Below, piece by piece: positions 1 to 6,616 of a DNA stretch of 26,400 nt. Position 1 is the stretch's first letter, and every line of letters begins with the position of its first letter. A model generated the notes under the pieces. That model was not told the origin of the DNA, ran no database searches, and saw nothing but the letters and a program-made list of their open reading frames with translations. Location: positions 1 through 26,400 of the forward strand of contig CAZNYP010000008.1 in the NCBI GenBank assembly GCA_964577365.1, given 5' to 3'. The translations under genes were made by a program, and so were the position numbers. Source of the stretch: JAGOVB01 sp964577365 (GTDB lineage Bacteria; Patescibacteriota; Minisyncoccia; Phycocordibacterales; PALSA-1337).

Positions 1-14
1 TTTCTCCGCACAAA

Positions 15-389
15 ATGAAAAAAACAATCGCAAAAAGAGATAATGAAAAACTGTGGGAGTCCTGCAAGCTAGAAGCTGTAGATAAGATGGGTAAGTTTTC
101 TGCTCGAGCAATGCAGTATGCGGTAAAGTTGTACAAAGAGCGCGGTGGAGGATATGTCGGTAAAAAAACTGAAGAAAATAGTTTAGTAAAATGGACGAAA
201 GAAGATTGGGGCTATACGGGAATGCCTGGCCATAGTAGATATCTACCAAAGAAAGCTAGGGAACATCTGACTGTTGGTGAAAAGATAGCTACCGATCGTG
301 CAAAGAATAAAGGTACAAAAGAAGGAAAGCAGTGGGTAAAACAACCACCGCGAATCGCCAAAAAGACTGCTAAAGACAGAATCAAGTAG
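15..389 (+). CDS. DUF5872-like small basic protein
   Basis: This is a 124-residue, lysine-rich soluble protein with no signal peptide or membrane segment. The central part, with the motifs YKERGGGYVGKK, VKWTKEDWGY and SRYLPKKAREHLT, and the basic tail that ends in IAKKTAKDRIK, match my memory of the DUF5872 family, small proteins of unknown function that are common in Patescibacteria and some viruses. The strong positive charge suggests nucleic-acid binding, but that is inference. The ATG at 15 is the first one in the frame, and only 14 bases precede it, so its promoter and any partner upstream lie outside the window. The gene ends 24 bases before the next start, which has its own promoter. 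The family assignment is from motif recall. Confidence 0.7.
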   Translation: MKKTIAKRDNEKLWESCKLEAVDKMGKFSARAMQYAVKLYKERGGGYVGKKTEENSLVKWTKEDWGYTGMPGHSRYLPKKAREHLTVGEKIATDRAKNKGTKEGKQWVKQPPRIAKKTAKDRIK

Positions 390-397
390 TCTTTTTC

Positions 398-406
398 TGC
401 TATAAT
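398..406 (+). promoter_or_regulatory. Extended -10 promoter of the DUF2585 gene
   Basis: TGCTATAAT is a perfect extended -10 (TGnTATAAT). Its last base is 8 nt before the ATG at 414, so transcription should start at about 413-414 and the mRNA should have essentially no leader. This argues against the in-frame GTG at 408, which would lie upstream of the transcript. Confidence 0.75.
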
Positions 407-413
407 TGTGTGC

Positions 414-974
414 ATGACAAAGAAATTTCTATGGATCGCTCTAGGTATCGTTGTCGTTCATGTGGGCGCGCTCTTTTTTCTCGGACAGCCGTGGATCGTT
501 GAGTCTGGGATCATAAAGTTCTGGGAAGGGGACATCATGTCGTCAGGCATGTCACAACAGTTATTCGACTGGTACACGTTTTCACACATCATTCATGGGT
601 TTGTCTTCTATGGAGTATTGAAACTACTTTTTCCACGAATGCACATCCTCACTCGACTCCTCATTGCTATGGGTATCGAAGTAGGTTGGGAGATCGCTGA
701 AAATACACCGTACGTGATCAATGCATATCGTGAACAAGCGCTCGCGCAGGGCTATACCGGTGACAGTATCATCAACTCATTTTTTGACCTCATCTCGATG
801 ATGATTGGATTTTTCTTTGCACTACGCATGCCTGTGTGGCTCACGGTATTTCTCACCCTCGCATTTGAAGTCTTTGTCGGTATATCGATCCGGGACAACC
901 TCACCCTCAATATTTTGAACTTTATCTATCAGTTTGATTTTATCCATGAGTGGCAGTCGGGGATGATGAAATAA
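414..974 (+). CDS. DUF2585 (UPF0314) family membrane protein
   Basis: This 186-residue multi-spanning membrane protein carries the signature of the DUF2585 family: a DWYTFSHIIHG block, WEIAENTPYVINAYRE, a GYTGDSIINSFFD block and an IRDNLTLNIL block near the C-terminus. The hydrophobic profile suggests about five membrane helices. The conserved His, Glu, Asp and Arg residues are typical of the family, but the biochemical function is unknown. A start at GTG 408 would add two residues (Met-Cys). I prefer ATG 414 because the -10 hexamer at 401-406 predicts a transcript beginning at about 413-414. It heads a four-gene cluster, with the next start two bases after its stop codon. The family call is firm and no function should be inferred from it. 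Confidence 0.88.
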   Translation: MTKKFLWIALGIVVVHVGALFFLGQPWIVESGIIKFWEGDIMSSGMSQQLFDWYTFSHIIHGFVFYGVLKLLFPRMHILTRLLIAMGIEVGWEIAENTPYVINAYREQALAQGYTGDSIINSFFDLISMMIGFFFALRMPVWLTVFLTLAFEVFVGISIRDNLTLNILNFIYQFDFIHEWQSGMMK

Positions 975-975
975 T

Positions 976-1308
976 ATGTTTAGTAAAATTATTAAAATTC
1001 TTATTCAAACTATTCCAATCTATATTATGGTTGGTTTAATTCCTCTGATAACAAACGACTATATTCTCACGGGAGTATATATGGCTACCATAGCCCTTGC
1101 TTTATTCATCAAAAAAGAGAGAGGGGATTTTATCTTTTTAAGCGTTGGATTTTTTGCAATGATATTTTTTGAATGGATCTTTCTCTCTACTGGAGTTGAG
1201 ATCTTTTTGCGAAATAGTTTGTTTGGAATAATGCCACTGTGGCTTCCATTTCTGTGGGCGTACGCATTTGTGGTGATGCGGAGATCGGCAAAGATACTAG
1301 AACATTGA
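976..1308 (+). CDS. Small hypothetical membrane protein
   Basis: I do not recognise the family of this 110-residue protein. It is strongly hydrophobic, with about four predicted helices (roughly residues 8-25, 28-46, 51-71 and 82-100) and a basic C-terminal end (MRRSAKILEH), which suggests a cytoplasmic C-terminus. The GIMPLWLPFLWAYAF segment near the end is the most distinctive part. It begins two bases after the DUF2585 gene, and its TGA stop overlaps the ATG of the methyltransferase gene by one base (TGATG). It is therefore probably translated with both neighbours as part of one operon. The codon mix is A+T-rich compared with the pilus genes downstream. Confidence 0.7.
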   Translation: MFSKIIKILIQTIPIYIMVGLIPLITNDYILTGVYMATIALALFIKKERGDFIFLSVGFFAMIFFEWIFLSTGVEIFLRNSLFGIMPLWLPFLWAYAFVVMRRSAKILEH

Positions 1309-1904
1309 TGCAGTTGTACTCAAAACATATTCTCCCTAAAATTTTAAACTTTGCTATGCGCCGTAAGCATCTTGAGGTAGAGCGTGCAAATGTTGTAGGT
1401 CAGGCAAAAGGAAAGGTATTGGAGATTGGGTTTGGTTCTGGAGTAAATATCCCGCACTATACAGATGTCGAAGAATTGTTCGCTCTCGATCCATCAGAAG
1501 AGCTTTTTAGTTTAGTAAAAGATACACCAAGTTTTGTTCTCACCTATGTAAAAGGGTACGCCGAAGATATTCCCTTTCCAGATCACACGTTCGATACCGT
1601 GGTTTCTACATGGACTATGTGTAGTGTGCAAAATCCAGAAAAAGTATTGCGCGAAGTAAAAAGGGTACTAAAAGAAAACGGGAGATTTATTTTTATTGAA
1701 CATGGGAAATCTCCACATGGTAGTTGGTACGCTTTACAAAAGTTTTTGACACCACTCTCTAAAAAATGTGCAGGAGGCTGTAATCTTGATCGAGATATTC
1801 CGACTTTGATAAAGGGAGCAGGGTTTAAAGAATTACACATTGAGAGTATTGTAAAGAGAAATATGCCGTTAGCGCATATGTATAAAGGTCATGCTAAAAT
1901 GTAG
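1308..1904 (+). CDS. METTL7-like class I SAM-dependent methyltransferase
   Basis: This 198-residue protein has a Rossmann-type SAM-binding domain. Motif I is VLEIGFGSGVN (about residues 41-51), the acidic motif II is in LFALDPSEE, motif III is in FDTVVSTWTMCSVQNPEK, and an FIFIEHG block follows. The late segment CNLDRDIPTLIKGAGF and the end HMYKGHAKM resemble the METTL7/TMT1 and UbiE-like group. In the animal family these enzymes methylate small thiols, but the substrate here cannot be read from sequence. A longer frame opens at 1239 inside the previous gene. I chose ATG 1308 because it overlaps the previous stop as TGATG and begins just before the conserved fold. It sits among three membrane-protein genes, which hints at a lipid or hydrophobic substrate (inference). 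Confidence 0.85.
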   Translation: MQLYSKHILPKILNFAMRRKHLEVERANVVGQAKGKVLEIGFGSGVNIPHYTDVEELFALDPSEELFSLVKDTPSFVLTYVKGYAEDIPFPDHTFDTVVSTWTMCSVQNPEKVLREVKRVLKENGRFIFIEHGKSPHGSWYALQKFLTPLSKKCAGGCNLDRDIPTLIKGAGFKELHIESIVKRNMPLAHMYKGHAKM

Positions 1905-1906
1905 AT

Positions 1907-2410
1907 ATGGATATTCTTTCGCATGGGTTATGGGGTGGGGTGATCGCAGGGAGAAGAAATAAAAAGAACTTTTTATGGGCGTTTTTGTTCGGTATCGCTC
2001 CCGATATCTTTTCTTTTGGAATTTTCACGAGTATGACGATATTGGGACTAGCGTCAGGCCCTGATTGGAGTGCGGGTGTGCCTCTCGAAAGTGATATTCC
2101 GCAGTATGTGCATCATTTGTATAACTTTACACACAGTGCTGTCGTGTTCGTTTTATTTTTTCTACTAGTCTGGGTTATTCGCAAGCGACCATTTTGGCCA
2201 ATGACTGCATGGTTTTTGCATATTGCACTTGATTTCCCAACACATACTACTGAATTCTTTCCGACGCCGATACTGTGGCCTATTGTCGACGTACGTTTCT
2301 CGGGGATACCATGGTCACACCCAGCCATCTTTATTCCAAATGTAGTGTTGCTCGTACTGGTGTATGTCTGGTTCTATGTGATCGTACCGAGGAGGAATAA
2401 GAAGATATAA
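1907..2410 (+). CDS. YdjM/DUF457-type membrane protein, putative metal-dependent hydrolase
   Basis: This 167-residue membrane protein resembles the YdjM/DUF457 family, often annotated as LexA-regulated or inner-membrane metal-dependent hydrolases. Conserved polar residues lie in the expected places: DILSHGLWGG at the N-terminus, FGIAPDIF, a YNFTHS block, and HIALDFPTHT in the second half. These His and Asp residues are probable metal ligands. About four membrane helices are predicted and the C-terminus is basic (PRRNKKI). It starts two bases after the methyltransferase stop codon and is the last gene of the operon, followed directly by a strong hairpin terminator. The substrate is unknown; the name hydrolase comes from the family and is not shown by this sequence. 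Confidence 0.8.
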   Translation: MDILSHGLWGGVIAGRRNKKNFLWAFLFGIAPDIFSFGIFTSMTILGLASGPDWSAGVPLESDIPQYVHHLYNFTHSAVVFVLFFLLVWVIRKRPFWPMTAWFLHIALDFPTHTTEFFPTPILWPIVDVRFSGIPWSHPAIFIPNVVLLVLVYVWFYVIVPRRNKKI

Positions 2411-2449
2411 AAAAGGCCGCCTCGCGTGAGGTGGCCTCGGTGTTTTTGT
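2407..2449. terminator. Bidirectional intrinsic terminator
   Basis: AGGCCGCCTC (2414-2423) pairs with GAGGTGGCCT (2428-2437) around a GCGT loop, with one G-U pair. A T-rich run follows on the plus strand (TGTTTTTGTTTT), and the A-run at 2409-2414 gives a T-run on the minus strand. It should end both the plus-strand operon and the minus-strand gene that stops at 2467. Confidence 0.85.
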
Positions 2450-2466
2450 TTTGGTGGTAACTTCGA

Positions 2467-2823
2467 TCACATCGTCCTGATCCGTGACGCAGTCACGAAG
2501 ACTGGATCAATCGAACGATAGATGGCATAGAACCAGGAGAGAATCCCCACGGTCCAGATGCTCAGGCTGGTCACCACTCCCCATTGGGCAAGGGCTGGCC
2601 AGCAGAGGTTGAAGAGGGCGATGCCTCCCAGTGAGAGCACTGCAGTCTCTCGCCTTTGAAGGGTGAAGAGTGTCAGGATCCCCACGACCGCAATGGTGAA
2701 GAGCGGTGCAAGGGGCTGAAATACCCTGAGTGTGGCGACCACAACTGCGAGTGCTGCGACCGCGATGATGCAGGCCAGAGCATACTCTCCGATTTGACGA
2801 ATGGTTTGAAGGATCTTGTTCAT
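2467..2823 (-). CDS. Small hypothetical three-helix membrane protein
   Basis: I do not recognise this 118-residue protein. It has about three to four hydrophobic segments: residues 14-31 (Ala/Val-rich), 37-55, 62-80 and 84-101. The loop LQRRETA is basic and the C-terminus (ASRIRTM) is also basic. Several lines support it as a real gene: a near-perfect sigma-70 promoter (TTGACA, 17 bp, TATAAT) lies at 2870-2898, an ATG lies about 40 nt downstream of the predicted transcription start, and the bidirectional terminator at 2407-2449 follows its stop. No Shine-Dalgarno sequence is seen. It is monocistronic and somewhat richer in G+C than the plus-strand operon beside it. Its role is unknown. Confidence 0.65.
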   Translation of the reverse strand: MNKILQTIRQIGEYALACIIAVAALAVVVATLRVFQPLAPLFTIAVVGILTLFTLQRRETAVLSLGGIALFNLCWPALAQWGVVTSLSIWTVGILSWFYAIYRSIDPVFVTASRIRTM

Positions 2824-2860
2824 GGTTGTAGAAAGAAACAGTACAGAAGTGCACCGTCAT

Positions 2861-2898
2861 CTGTATAGTATTATACAGTTTATATATGAAAATGTCAA
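2861..2898 (-). promoter_or_regulatory. Consensus sigma-70 promoter with a palindrome over the -10
   Basis: On the minus strand the sequence reads TTGACA (2898-2893), a 17-bp spacer, then TATAAT (2875-2870), the full consensus. The inverted repeat CTGTATA-GTAT-TATACAG (2861-2878) overlaps the -10 and the predicted start site at about 2863, so it could be an operator. It drives the small membrane protein gene at 2467-2823. Confidence 0.85.
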
Positions 2899-2954
2899 TA
2901 GAAAGATAAAGGAGTCGAGATCTTTTTACGAAAAGGTATATATGGTGATCGTAG

Positions 2955-2998
2955 CGAAAAAACACGACCGCCTTTCTGGGGCGGTCGATTCGTTTTTT
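2955..2998. terminator. Bidirectional-type terminator of the 3014-3355 gene
   Basis: CGACCGCC (2965-2972) pairs with GGCGGTCG (2980-2987) around a 7-nt loop. The A-run at 2957-2962 gives a T-run after the hairpin on the minus strand, so it ends the gene that stops at 3014. A T-run at 2993-2999 makes it also competent on the plus strand, where no gene is known to need it. Confidence 0.8.
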
Positions 2999-3013
2999 TG
3001 TGGCTACAGCTCC

Positions 3014-3355
3014 TCACAATTCTTTGGCAACACGAATGTCAAAATAATCGCCAAACGCAATGCTAAAACCACGTCGCAGTGTGCGACCCTTTGGTCCTCG
3101 GAACTGGAGCAGTTCTTTGGCCAAGGTCTTTGCAAATATCTCTAAGAGATCGAGTCTGCGACCCTCACGTAGGGCGGTCCAGATGACTCTGAGGTACACT
3201 GGATCAGTGTTGACGACCTGGGTGCCGTCATTGCTTTCTGCCCACTCGTCGATGCTGTGCGCGAGGTTTTCATGGAATTCCACATGCCGCGAATGGAACA
3301 GGTCCATCACTTGGTGGTAGAAACTACGTAAGCGGCTTTCGGGTGTATGTCTCAT
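3014..3355 (-). CDS. Small hypothetical soluble protein
   Basis: I do not recognise this 113-residue protein. It has no signal peptide or membrane helix, looks mostly helical, and is rich in Arg, Glu and His (for example FHSRHVEFHENLAHSIDEW). The C-terminal part, LRRGFSIAFGDYFDIRV, is the most hydrophobic. It is likely real because a promoter (TTGACA, 16 bp, TAATTT) lies upstream at 3376-3403 and a strong hairpin terminator follows its stop. It is monocistronic and divergent from the SWIB gene. Its base composition is richer in G+C than the AT-rich leader regions around it. A Shine-Dalgarno sequence is not seen before the ATG at 3355. Confidence 0.65.
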   Translation of the reverse strand: MRHTPESRLRSFYHQVMDLFHSRHVEFHENLAHSIDEWAESNDGTQVVNTDPVYLRVIWTALREGRRLDLLEIFAKTLAKELLQFRGPKGRTLRRGFSIAFGDYFDIRVAKEL

Positions 3356-3375
3356 GGTTTGTGTGGTCTGGTAAA

Positions 3376-3403
3376 TAAATTACAACATACTGCACATTTG
3401 TCA
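3376..3403 (-). promoter_or_regulatory. Promoter of the 3014-3355 gene
   Basis: On the minus strand a perfect TTGACA (3403-3398) is followed after 16 bp by TAATTT (3381-3376). The leader would be about 14-15 nt. A 10-bp palindrome, TGTATATACA (3413-3422), lies just upstream in the region shared with the divergent SWIB gene. Confidence 0.6.
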
Positions 3404-3438
3404 ATATTTGTCCTGTATATACAAAGAAATACAAACTA

Positions 3439-3447
3439 TGGTAGAAT
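3439..3447 (+). promoter_or_regulatory. Extended -10 promoter of the SWIB gene
   Basis: TGGTAGAAT fits TGnTATAAT with one mismatch. The start would be near 3454, leaving a leader of about 23 nt before ATG 3477. An AT-rich alternative (TATATA, 3467-3472) closer to the gene cannot be excluded. Confidence 0.5.
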
Positions 3448-3476
3448 GTCCGACATAACAAAATAATATATAAATT

Positions 3477-3725
3477 ATGGCAAATCCAGCACTTATGAAA
3501 CCTATGACTTTGAGCGCAGACCTCGAAGCAGTCATCGGAAAGGGCCCAATGTCACGAGGAGAAGTAGTAAAGGCTATCTGGGTCTACATTAAGAAGCATG
3601 ATCTCCAGGATCCTACCAACAAGCGAAACATCAATGCTGATGAAAAGCTAAAGAAAGTATTTGGAGGCAAGGCTACAGTAAACATGTTCGAGATGACAAA
3701 AATCGTCTCTGGACACCTCTCTTAG
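3477..3725 (+). CDS. Stand-alone SWIB/MDM2 domain protein
   Basis: This 82-residue protein is a single SWIB domain. The recognisable parts are an MTLSADLEAVIG start, MSRGEVVKAIWVYIKKHDLQ, the DPTNKRNINADEKLKKVFG block and a VNMFEMTKIVSGHL end, which match the SWIB fold (residues about 9-81). In eukaryotes the domain occurs in SWI/SNF chromatin remodellers; free-standing bacterial forms are known in Chlamydiae and many Patescibacteria, where they are thought to act on DNA topology or compaction. That role is not shown here. The start follows an AT-rich stretch with no Shine-Dalgarno. Its TAG stop overlaps the TAA stop of convergent comF (shared bases 3723-3724), so there is no room for a terminator between them. 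Confidence 0.9.
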   Translation: MANPALMKPMTLSADLEAVIGKGPMSRGEVVKAIWVYIKKHDLQDPTNKRNINADEKLKKVFGGKATVNMFEMTKIVSGHLS

Positions 3726-4210
3726 TGTGAAAAAGCGAGGATAGTGACCGATCGAGCGCCTGCTCCGAGCAGAACCCTCCGAGCTTCGTGTAGGGTAGCT
3801 CCGGTCGTCATCACATCATCGATAATACAAAAGTCCCGTCCAGCAAGCTCTGGCGGGATTTTTGCATATAGAGAGACACTCGCGAGGCGGCCTTTTCGGT
3901 CGAGAGCCTTTTGGGTGGTTTTATTTTTCCTAAAGAGCACTTCTGCCGATGAAAAATGCTGGCTGATCAAGGCGCACTGGTTGAACCCTCTCGTATACGA
4001 GGCAGGGATGGGTACGACGAGGGTATTTGTAGGTATATGTGGTTTCATACTCTCGGCGATCACGCGGCCAGCCTCGCGCGATCCGTTTTTCAGAGCAAAG
4101 ACCACCTTTTTCACCTTTGGATCTTTGTATGCAAAAAGTGCAGGGTATTGACCCTTTGTGAATGTGGTTTCAAATGTCTCTGCGCCAAATAAAATATCCC
4201 ATAAATTCAT
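3722..4210 (-). CDS. comF: ComF family phosphoribosyltransferase-like protein
   Basis: This 162-residue protein (from the chosen start) has the ComF pattern: VVPIPASYTRGFNQ (residues 65-78), KTTQKALDRKGR (97-108) and the PRPP-binding loop CIIDDVMTTGAT (128-139). ComF proteins are needed for natural transformation, where they help bring single-stranded DNA into the cytoplasm with ComFA-type helicases. The usual N-terminal CxxC zinc-finger pairs are absent; there is no Cys in the first 75 residues. The frame opens upstream at 4258, which would overlap pilM by 26 bases. I chose ATG 4210 because the minus-strand -10 (TATCAT, 4222-4217) ends exactly 7 nt before it. Placement next to the pilus operon supports a DNA-uptake role (inference). 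Confidence 0.85.
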   Translation of the reverse strand: MNLWDILFGAETFETTFTKGQYPALFAYKDPKVKKVVFALKNGSREAGRVIAESMKPHIPTNTLVVPIPASYTRGFNQCALISQHFSSAEVLFRKNKTTQKALDRKGRLASVSLYAKIPPELAGRDFCIIDDVMTTGATLHEARRVLLGAGARSVTILAFSH

Positions 4211-4216
4211 ACCCCT

Positions 4217-4226
4217 ATGATATACT
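4217..4226. promoter_or_regulatory. Divergent overlapping promoters of pilM and comF
   Basis: The two start codons (4210 minus, 4233 plus) are separated by only 22 bp. On the plus strand TGATATACT (4218-4226) is an extended -10 whose last base is 7 nt before pilM ATG 4233. On the minus strand TATCAT (4222-4217) is 7 nt before comF ATG 4210. Both mRNAs should be leaderless, and the two -10 elements overlap. Confidence 0.65.
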
Positions 4227-4232
4227 ATTCCC

Positions 4233-5348
4233 ATGGGATTTCTCGACTCAATCTTCAAGAAAAAAAATGCTAGTGTCCTCGGTATCGATATCGGGTCTTC
4301 GGCGATAAAGGTAGTGCAGATCGCAAAGAAAAAAGGGAAAGCCGTCCTCGAAACATATGGAGAGCTCGCACTAGGCCCTTATGCAGGTATCGAGATCGGT
4401 CGCTCGACCAATCTACCTATGGACAAAATAGCTGAGGCGCTGAATGACGTCCTCCGCGAATCAAAAACCACTACAAAGGAGTGCGGTATCACGATCCCAC
4501 TTTCATCGAGTCTCATTACTTTTATGAGCATTCCTACGACTGATGAAAAGCAGATCGGTGGTATGGTCACGCTCGAAGCACGAAAATACATCCCCGTACC
4601 CATCACCGAGGTCATGCTCGACTGGTCAGTCATTCCAAAGGATACTATCCCAGAGACTACCGAGACGACACCTGGACAACCCGCACCCGAGCCACCAAAA
4701 CCGAGTACCGAGGTCCTCATGGTGGCTATCCACAACGAAGTCCTCTCAAACTACCAGTCACTCGCCACAAAGACCGCACTACAGCCTACATTTTTTGAGA
4801 TAGAGCTCTTTAGTGCAGTGCGTGCAGTGCTCGACCAGGGGATCGCAGCCATGATGGTTGTCGATATGGGAGCGAGTACCACAAAGCTCTATATCATCGA
4901 GCGGGGGATTTTGCGTACTTCACACGTGATCAACCGTGGTTCGCAGGACATCACCCTCGCGATCTCTCAGTCTATGTCTATTTCTGTAGCAGAAGCAGAA
5001 AATATGAAGCGAGTTCTCGGACTCAATGGTGGTCCCGAGCACAAAGAGCTCAAGGAGCTCATCAGTGTGACGCTCGACTACATTTTCTACGAGGCAAATC
5101 GCGTCCTTTTCAACTATCAAAAGAAATACAACAAGACTATCAGCAAAGTCTACATGACCGGAGGGGGAGTACTCCTCAAAGGGTTCCCAGAAATAGCAAA
5201 AACTAGCTTCCAAAACGAAGTAGTGTATGCAAATCCGTTCGCAAAACTCGAAGCGCCCGCATTTTTGGCAGAACAATTCAAAACAGCTGGACCCGAGTTT
5301 GCAATCGCGATCGGCGCAGCGTTGCGCAGGTTGTCCGAGATGGAATAG
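4233..5348 (+). CDS. pilM: Type IV pilus actin-like ATPase PilM
   Basis: This 371-residue protein belongs to the PilM/FtsA-like actin fold. The phosphate-1 motif is VLGIDIGSSAIKVVQ (about residues 15-29). The second phosphate loop is in MMVVDMGASTTKLYI, and the adenosine motif is in VYMTGGGVLLKGFPE. PilM sits on the cytoplasmic face of the membrane and links the PilN tail to the motor ATPases. A Pro-rich insert (EPPKPSTE region, about residues 140-156) interrupts the early domain. It is the first gene of the pilus operon and is followed by pilN, pilO and a pilP-position gene in the classical order. The ATG lies 7 nt after an extended -10, so the mRNA is probably leaderless. The length matches the family. 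Confidence 0.93.
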   Translation: MGFLDSIFKKKNASVLGIDIGSSAIKVVQIAKKKGKAVLETYGELALGPYAGIEIGRSTNLPMDKIAEALNDVLRESKTTTKECGITIPLSSSLITFMSIPTTDEKQIGGMVTLEARKYIPVPITEVMLDWSVIPKDTIPETTETTPGQPAPEPPKPSTEVLMVAIHNEVLSNYQSLATKTALQPTFFEIELFSAVRAVLDQGIAAMMVVDMGASTTKLYIIERGILRTSHVINRGSQDITLAISQSMSISVAEAENMKRVLGLNGGPEHKELKELISVTLDYIFYEANRVLFNYQKKYNKTISKVYMTGGGVLLKGFPEIAKTSFQNEVVYANPFAKLEAPAFLAEQFKTAGPEFAIAIGAALRRLSEME

Positions 5349-5359
5349 CTTGGTATAAT
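5331..5359 (+). promoter_or_regulatory. Internal promoter before pilN
   Basis: TTGTCC (5331-5336), a 17-bp spacer and TATAAT (5354-5359) preceded by TGG form an extended -10 promoter that starts inside the pilM end. The predicted leader before ATG 5376 is about 10 nt. Confidence 0.7.
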
Positions 5360-5375
5360 TTAGGGGTTATAGCTC

Positions 5376-6011
5376 ATGGATACAAAATTTCAAACATCTT
5401 TTATACCCCGAAAACCTCTCGTCCCAAACTCTTCTGCTGTACCTCCACAAAATTCTGGTAGCTCATCTGGCGGCCTTCTCAATCTCATCGGAGTTATCGT
5501 ATTTGTTGCTTCTGTGGCCTCAGCTATAGGCATTTTTGCTTGGAATAGACTAGAGCAGGGGAATATAGAAAAAAATAAAGTTGCTTTAGCAGAAAATCGG
5601 AAGCAGTTTGGATCCGATATTGAGTTCCTTAAAAAGTTCAATACTCGTATAAACCTCGCAAAGAGGGTTGTGGATAACCATACCGCCACTTCGAACTTGC
5701 TAAAGGCACTCGAAGAGGTGGTTGTGGATAACGTCAGATTCAAAGAACTCACATTTGAGATGGCTGACAATCCTGTAACCGATATTAGTCGCTTCGAAGT
5801 TGATGGCGAAGCGAAGTCATTTGAGGCGCTTGCATTTCAGTCAGATACTCTGCTCGAGAGCACAAAAATCAAAAACCCAATCATCTCTGACCTCAACCTC
5901 AATGACAAAGGTGTGGTCGAGTTCAAACTGATCGGTACCCTTCCCTTTTCTGAGCTTCGATATGCAAAGCAGTTTGAGGCTGTAGGTACAACAACAAATC
6001 AAAATGAATAA
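5376..6011 (+). CDS. pilN: PilN-like pilus inner-membrane alignment protein
   Basis: This 211-residue bitopic protein has a cytoplasmic N-terminal tail (with FQTSFIPRKPL), a Ser/Gly linker, one membrane helix at about residues 34-54, a coiled-coil-like stretch at about 57-110, and a ferredoxin-like C-terminal domain. The topology and place between pilM and pilO identify it as the PilN counterpart, although direct similarity to proteobacterial PilN is weak. The tail would bind PilM, by analogy with the known PilM-PilN complex. Its last 8 bases overlap the start of the pilO-like gene. Two TGTGGATAA sequences (5669-5677, 5723-5731) lie inside the coding region, in codons for Val-Asp; see the finding on TTATCCACA boxes. 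Confidence 0.8.
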   Translation: MDTKFQTSFIPRKPLVPNSSAVPPQNSGSSSGGLLNLIGVIVFVASVASAIGIFAWNRLEQGNIEKNKVALAENRKQFGSDIEFLKKFNTRINLAKRVVDNHTATSNLLKALEEVVVDNVRFKELTFEMADNPVTDISRFEVDGEAKSFEALAFQSDTLLESTKIKNPIISDLNLNDKGVVEFKLIGTLPFSELRYAKQFEAVGTTTNQNE

Positions 6012-6615
6012 ATTCGTCTTTCCAGGAGCCCTCATATTGTTATCAGCCGGTATATTTTTTACCTATACCCAGACTGCGTATACCGGACTTCAAACCAACC
6101 GCGAGATAAACAAAGCATATGCAAAGGCGATTGAGAATTCAAAATTACTCATCGAAAAACGTGAGCAGGCAGTTGCTGCTTACAACAGTATTGCTCCGGA
6201 GGATCAGGAGCGTCTAGAGACTATCCTGCCTGACAACGTCGATGTCGTACGACTGATCGTTGACGTACGCACCCTCCTCTCGAGACGTGGTATCACTATC
6301 AAAAACATAAAGACCGAGTATGATACTACTCTCATCGGCAAAGGTAATGAGGCAAAGGCAAATCCAAACGCCCAGCTCGTCGCAGACGACGGTACTGTGG
6401 TGGAAGAAGCTGCCGAGGACTCTGTCGAGCCGGTGACGGTCACTGTCGAGTTCCAGGCTGCATATCCACTGTTTGTAGAGGTGCTCAAGGACATGGAAAG
6501 CAGTCTTCGGACTATGGAGGTATCAAAGATAGAGCTCACTCCAGCCGAAGATCTAAACAAATACACCTTTAAGATAGAAGTGAGAACGTTCTGGTTTAAA
6601 CAAAAACAAAAATAA
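6004..6615 (+). CDS. pilO: PilO-like pilus inner-membrane protein
   Basis: This 203-residue protein has a short N-terminal tail, one membrane helix (about residues 5-22), a long helical region (about 30-75) with a LETILPDNVDVVRLIVD segment, and a C-terminal ferredoxin-like domain (VTVTVEFQAAYPLFVEVLKD onward). This architecture and the position after pilN fit PilO, the partner of PilN in the alignment complex. An acidic, low-complexity insert (about residues 127-145, rich in Glu and Asp) splits the C-terminal part. It overlaps the pilN-like gene by 8 bases, which suggests coupled translation, and is followed by the next gene after one base. Overall similarity to classical PilO is limited, so the call depends on context. 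Confidence 0.8.
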   Translation: MNKFVFPGALILLSAGIFFTYTQTAYTGLQTNREINKAYAKAIENSKLLIEKREQAVAAYNSIAPEDQERLETILPDNVDVVRLIVDVRTLLSRRGITIKNIKTEYDTTLIGKGNEAKANPNAQLVADDGTVVEEAAEDSVEPVTVTVEFQAAYPLFVEVLKDMESSLRTMEVSKIELTPAEDLNKYTFKIEVRTFWFKQKQK

Positions 6616-6616
6616 A

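Noticed and set aside
1239..1307. Upstream extension of the methyltransferase gene
   Set aside because: It lies inside the preceding membrane-protein gene, and ATG 1308 overlaps that stop codon in the usual operon manner.
2861..2878. E. coli-type LexA box in CTGTATAGTATTATACAG
   Set aside because: The half-sites CTGT and ACAG are separated by 10 bases and not by 8, and the clear SOS box of this organism is of the GAAC-N4-GTTC type.
5669..5731. Replication origin from the paired DnaA-box sequences in pilN
   Set aside because: Only two boxes, inside a coding region, with no AT-rich unwinding element, dnaA or dnaN nearby; the Val-Asp codons can explain them.
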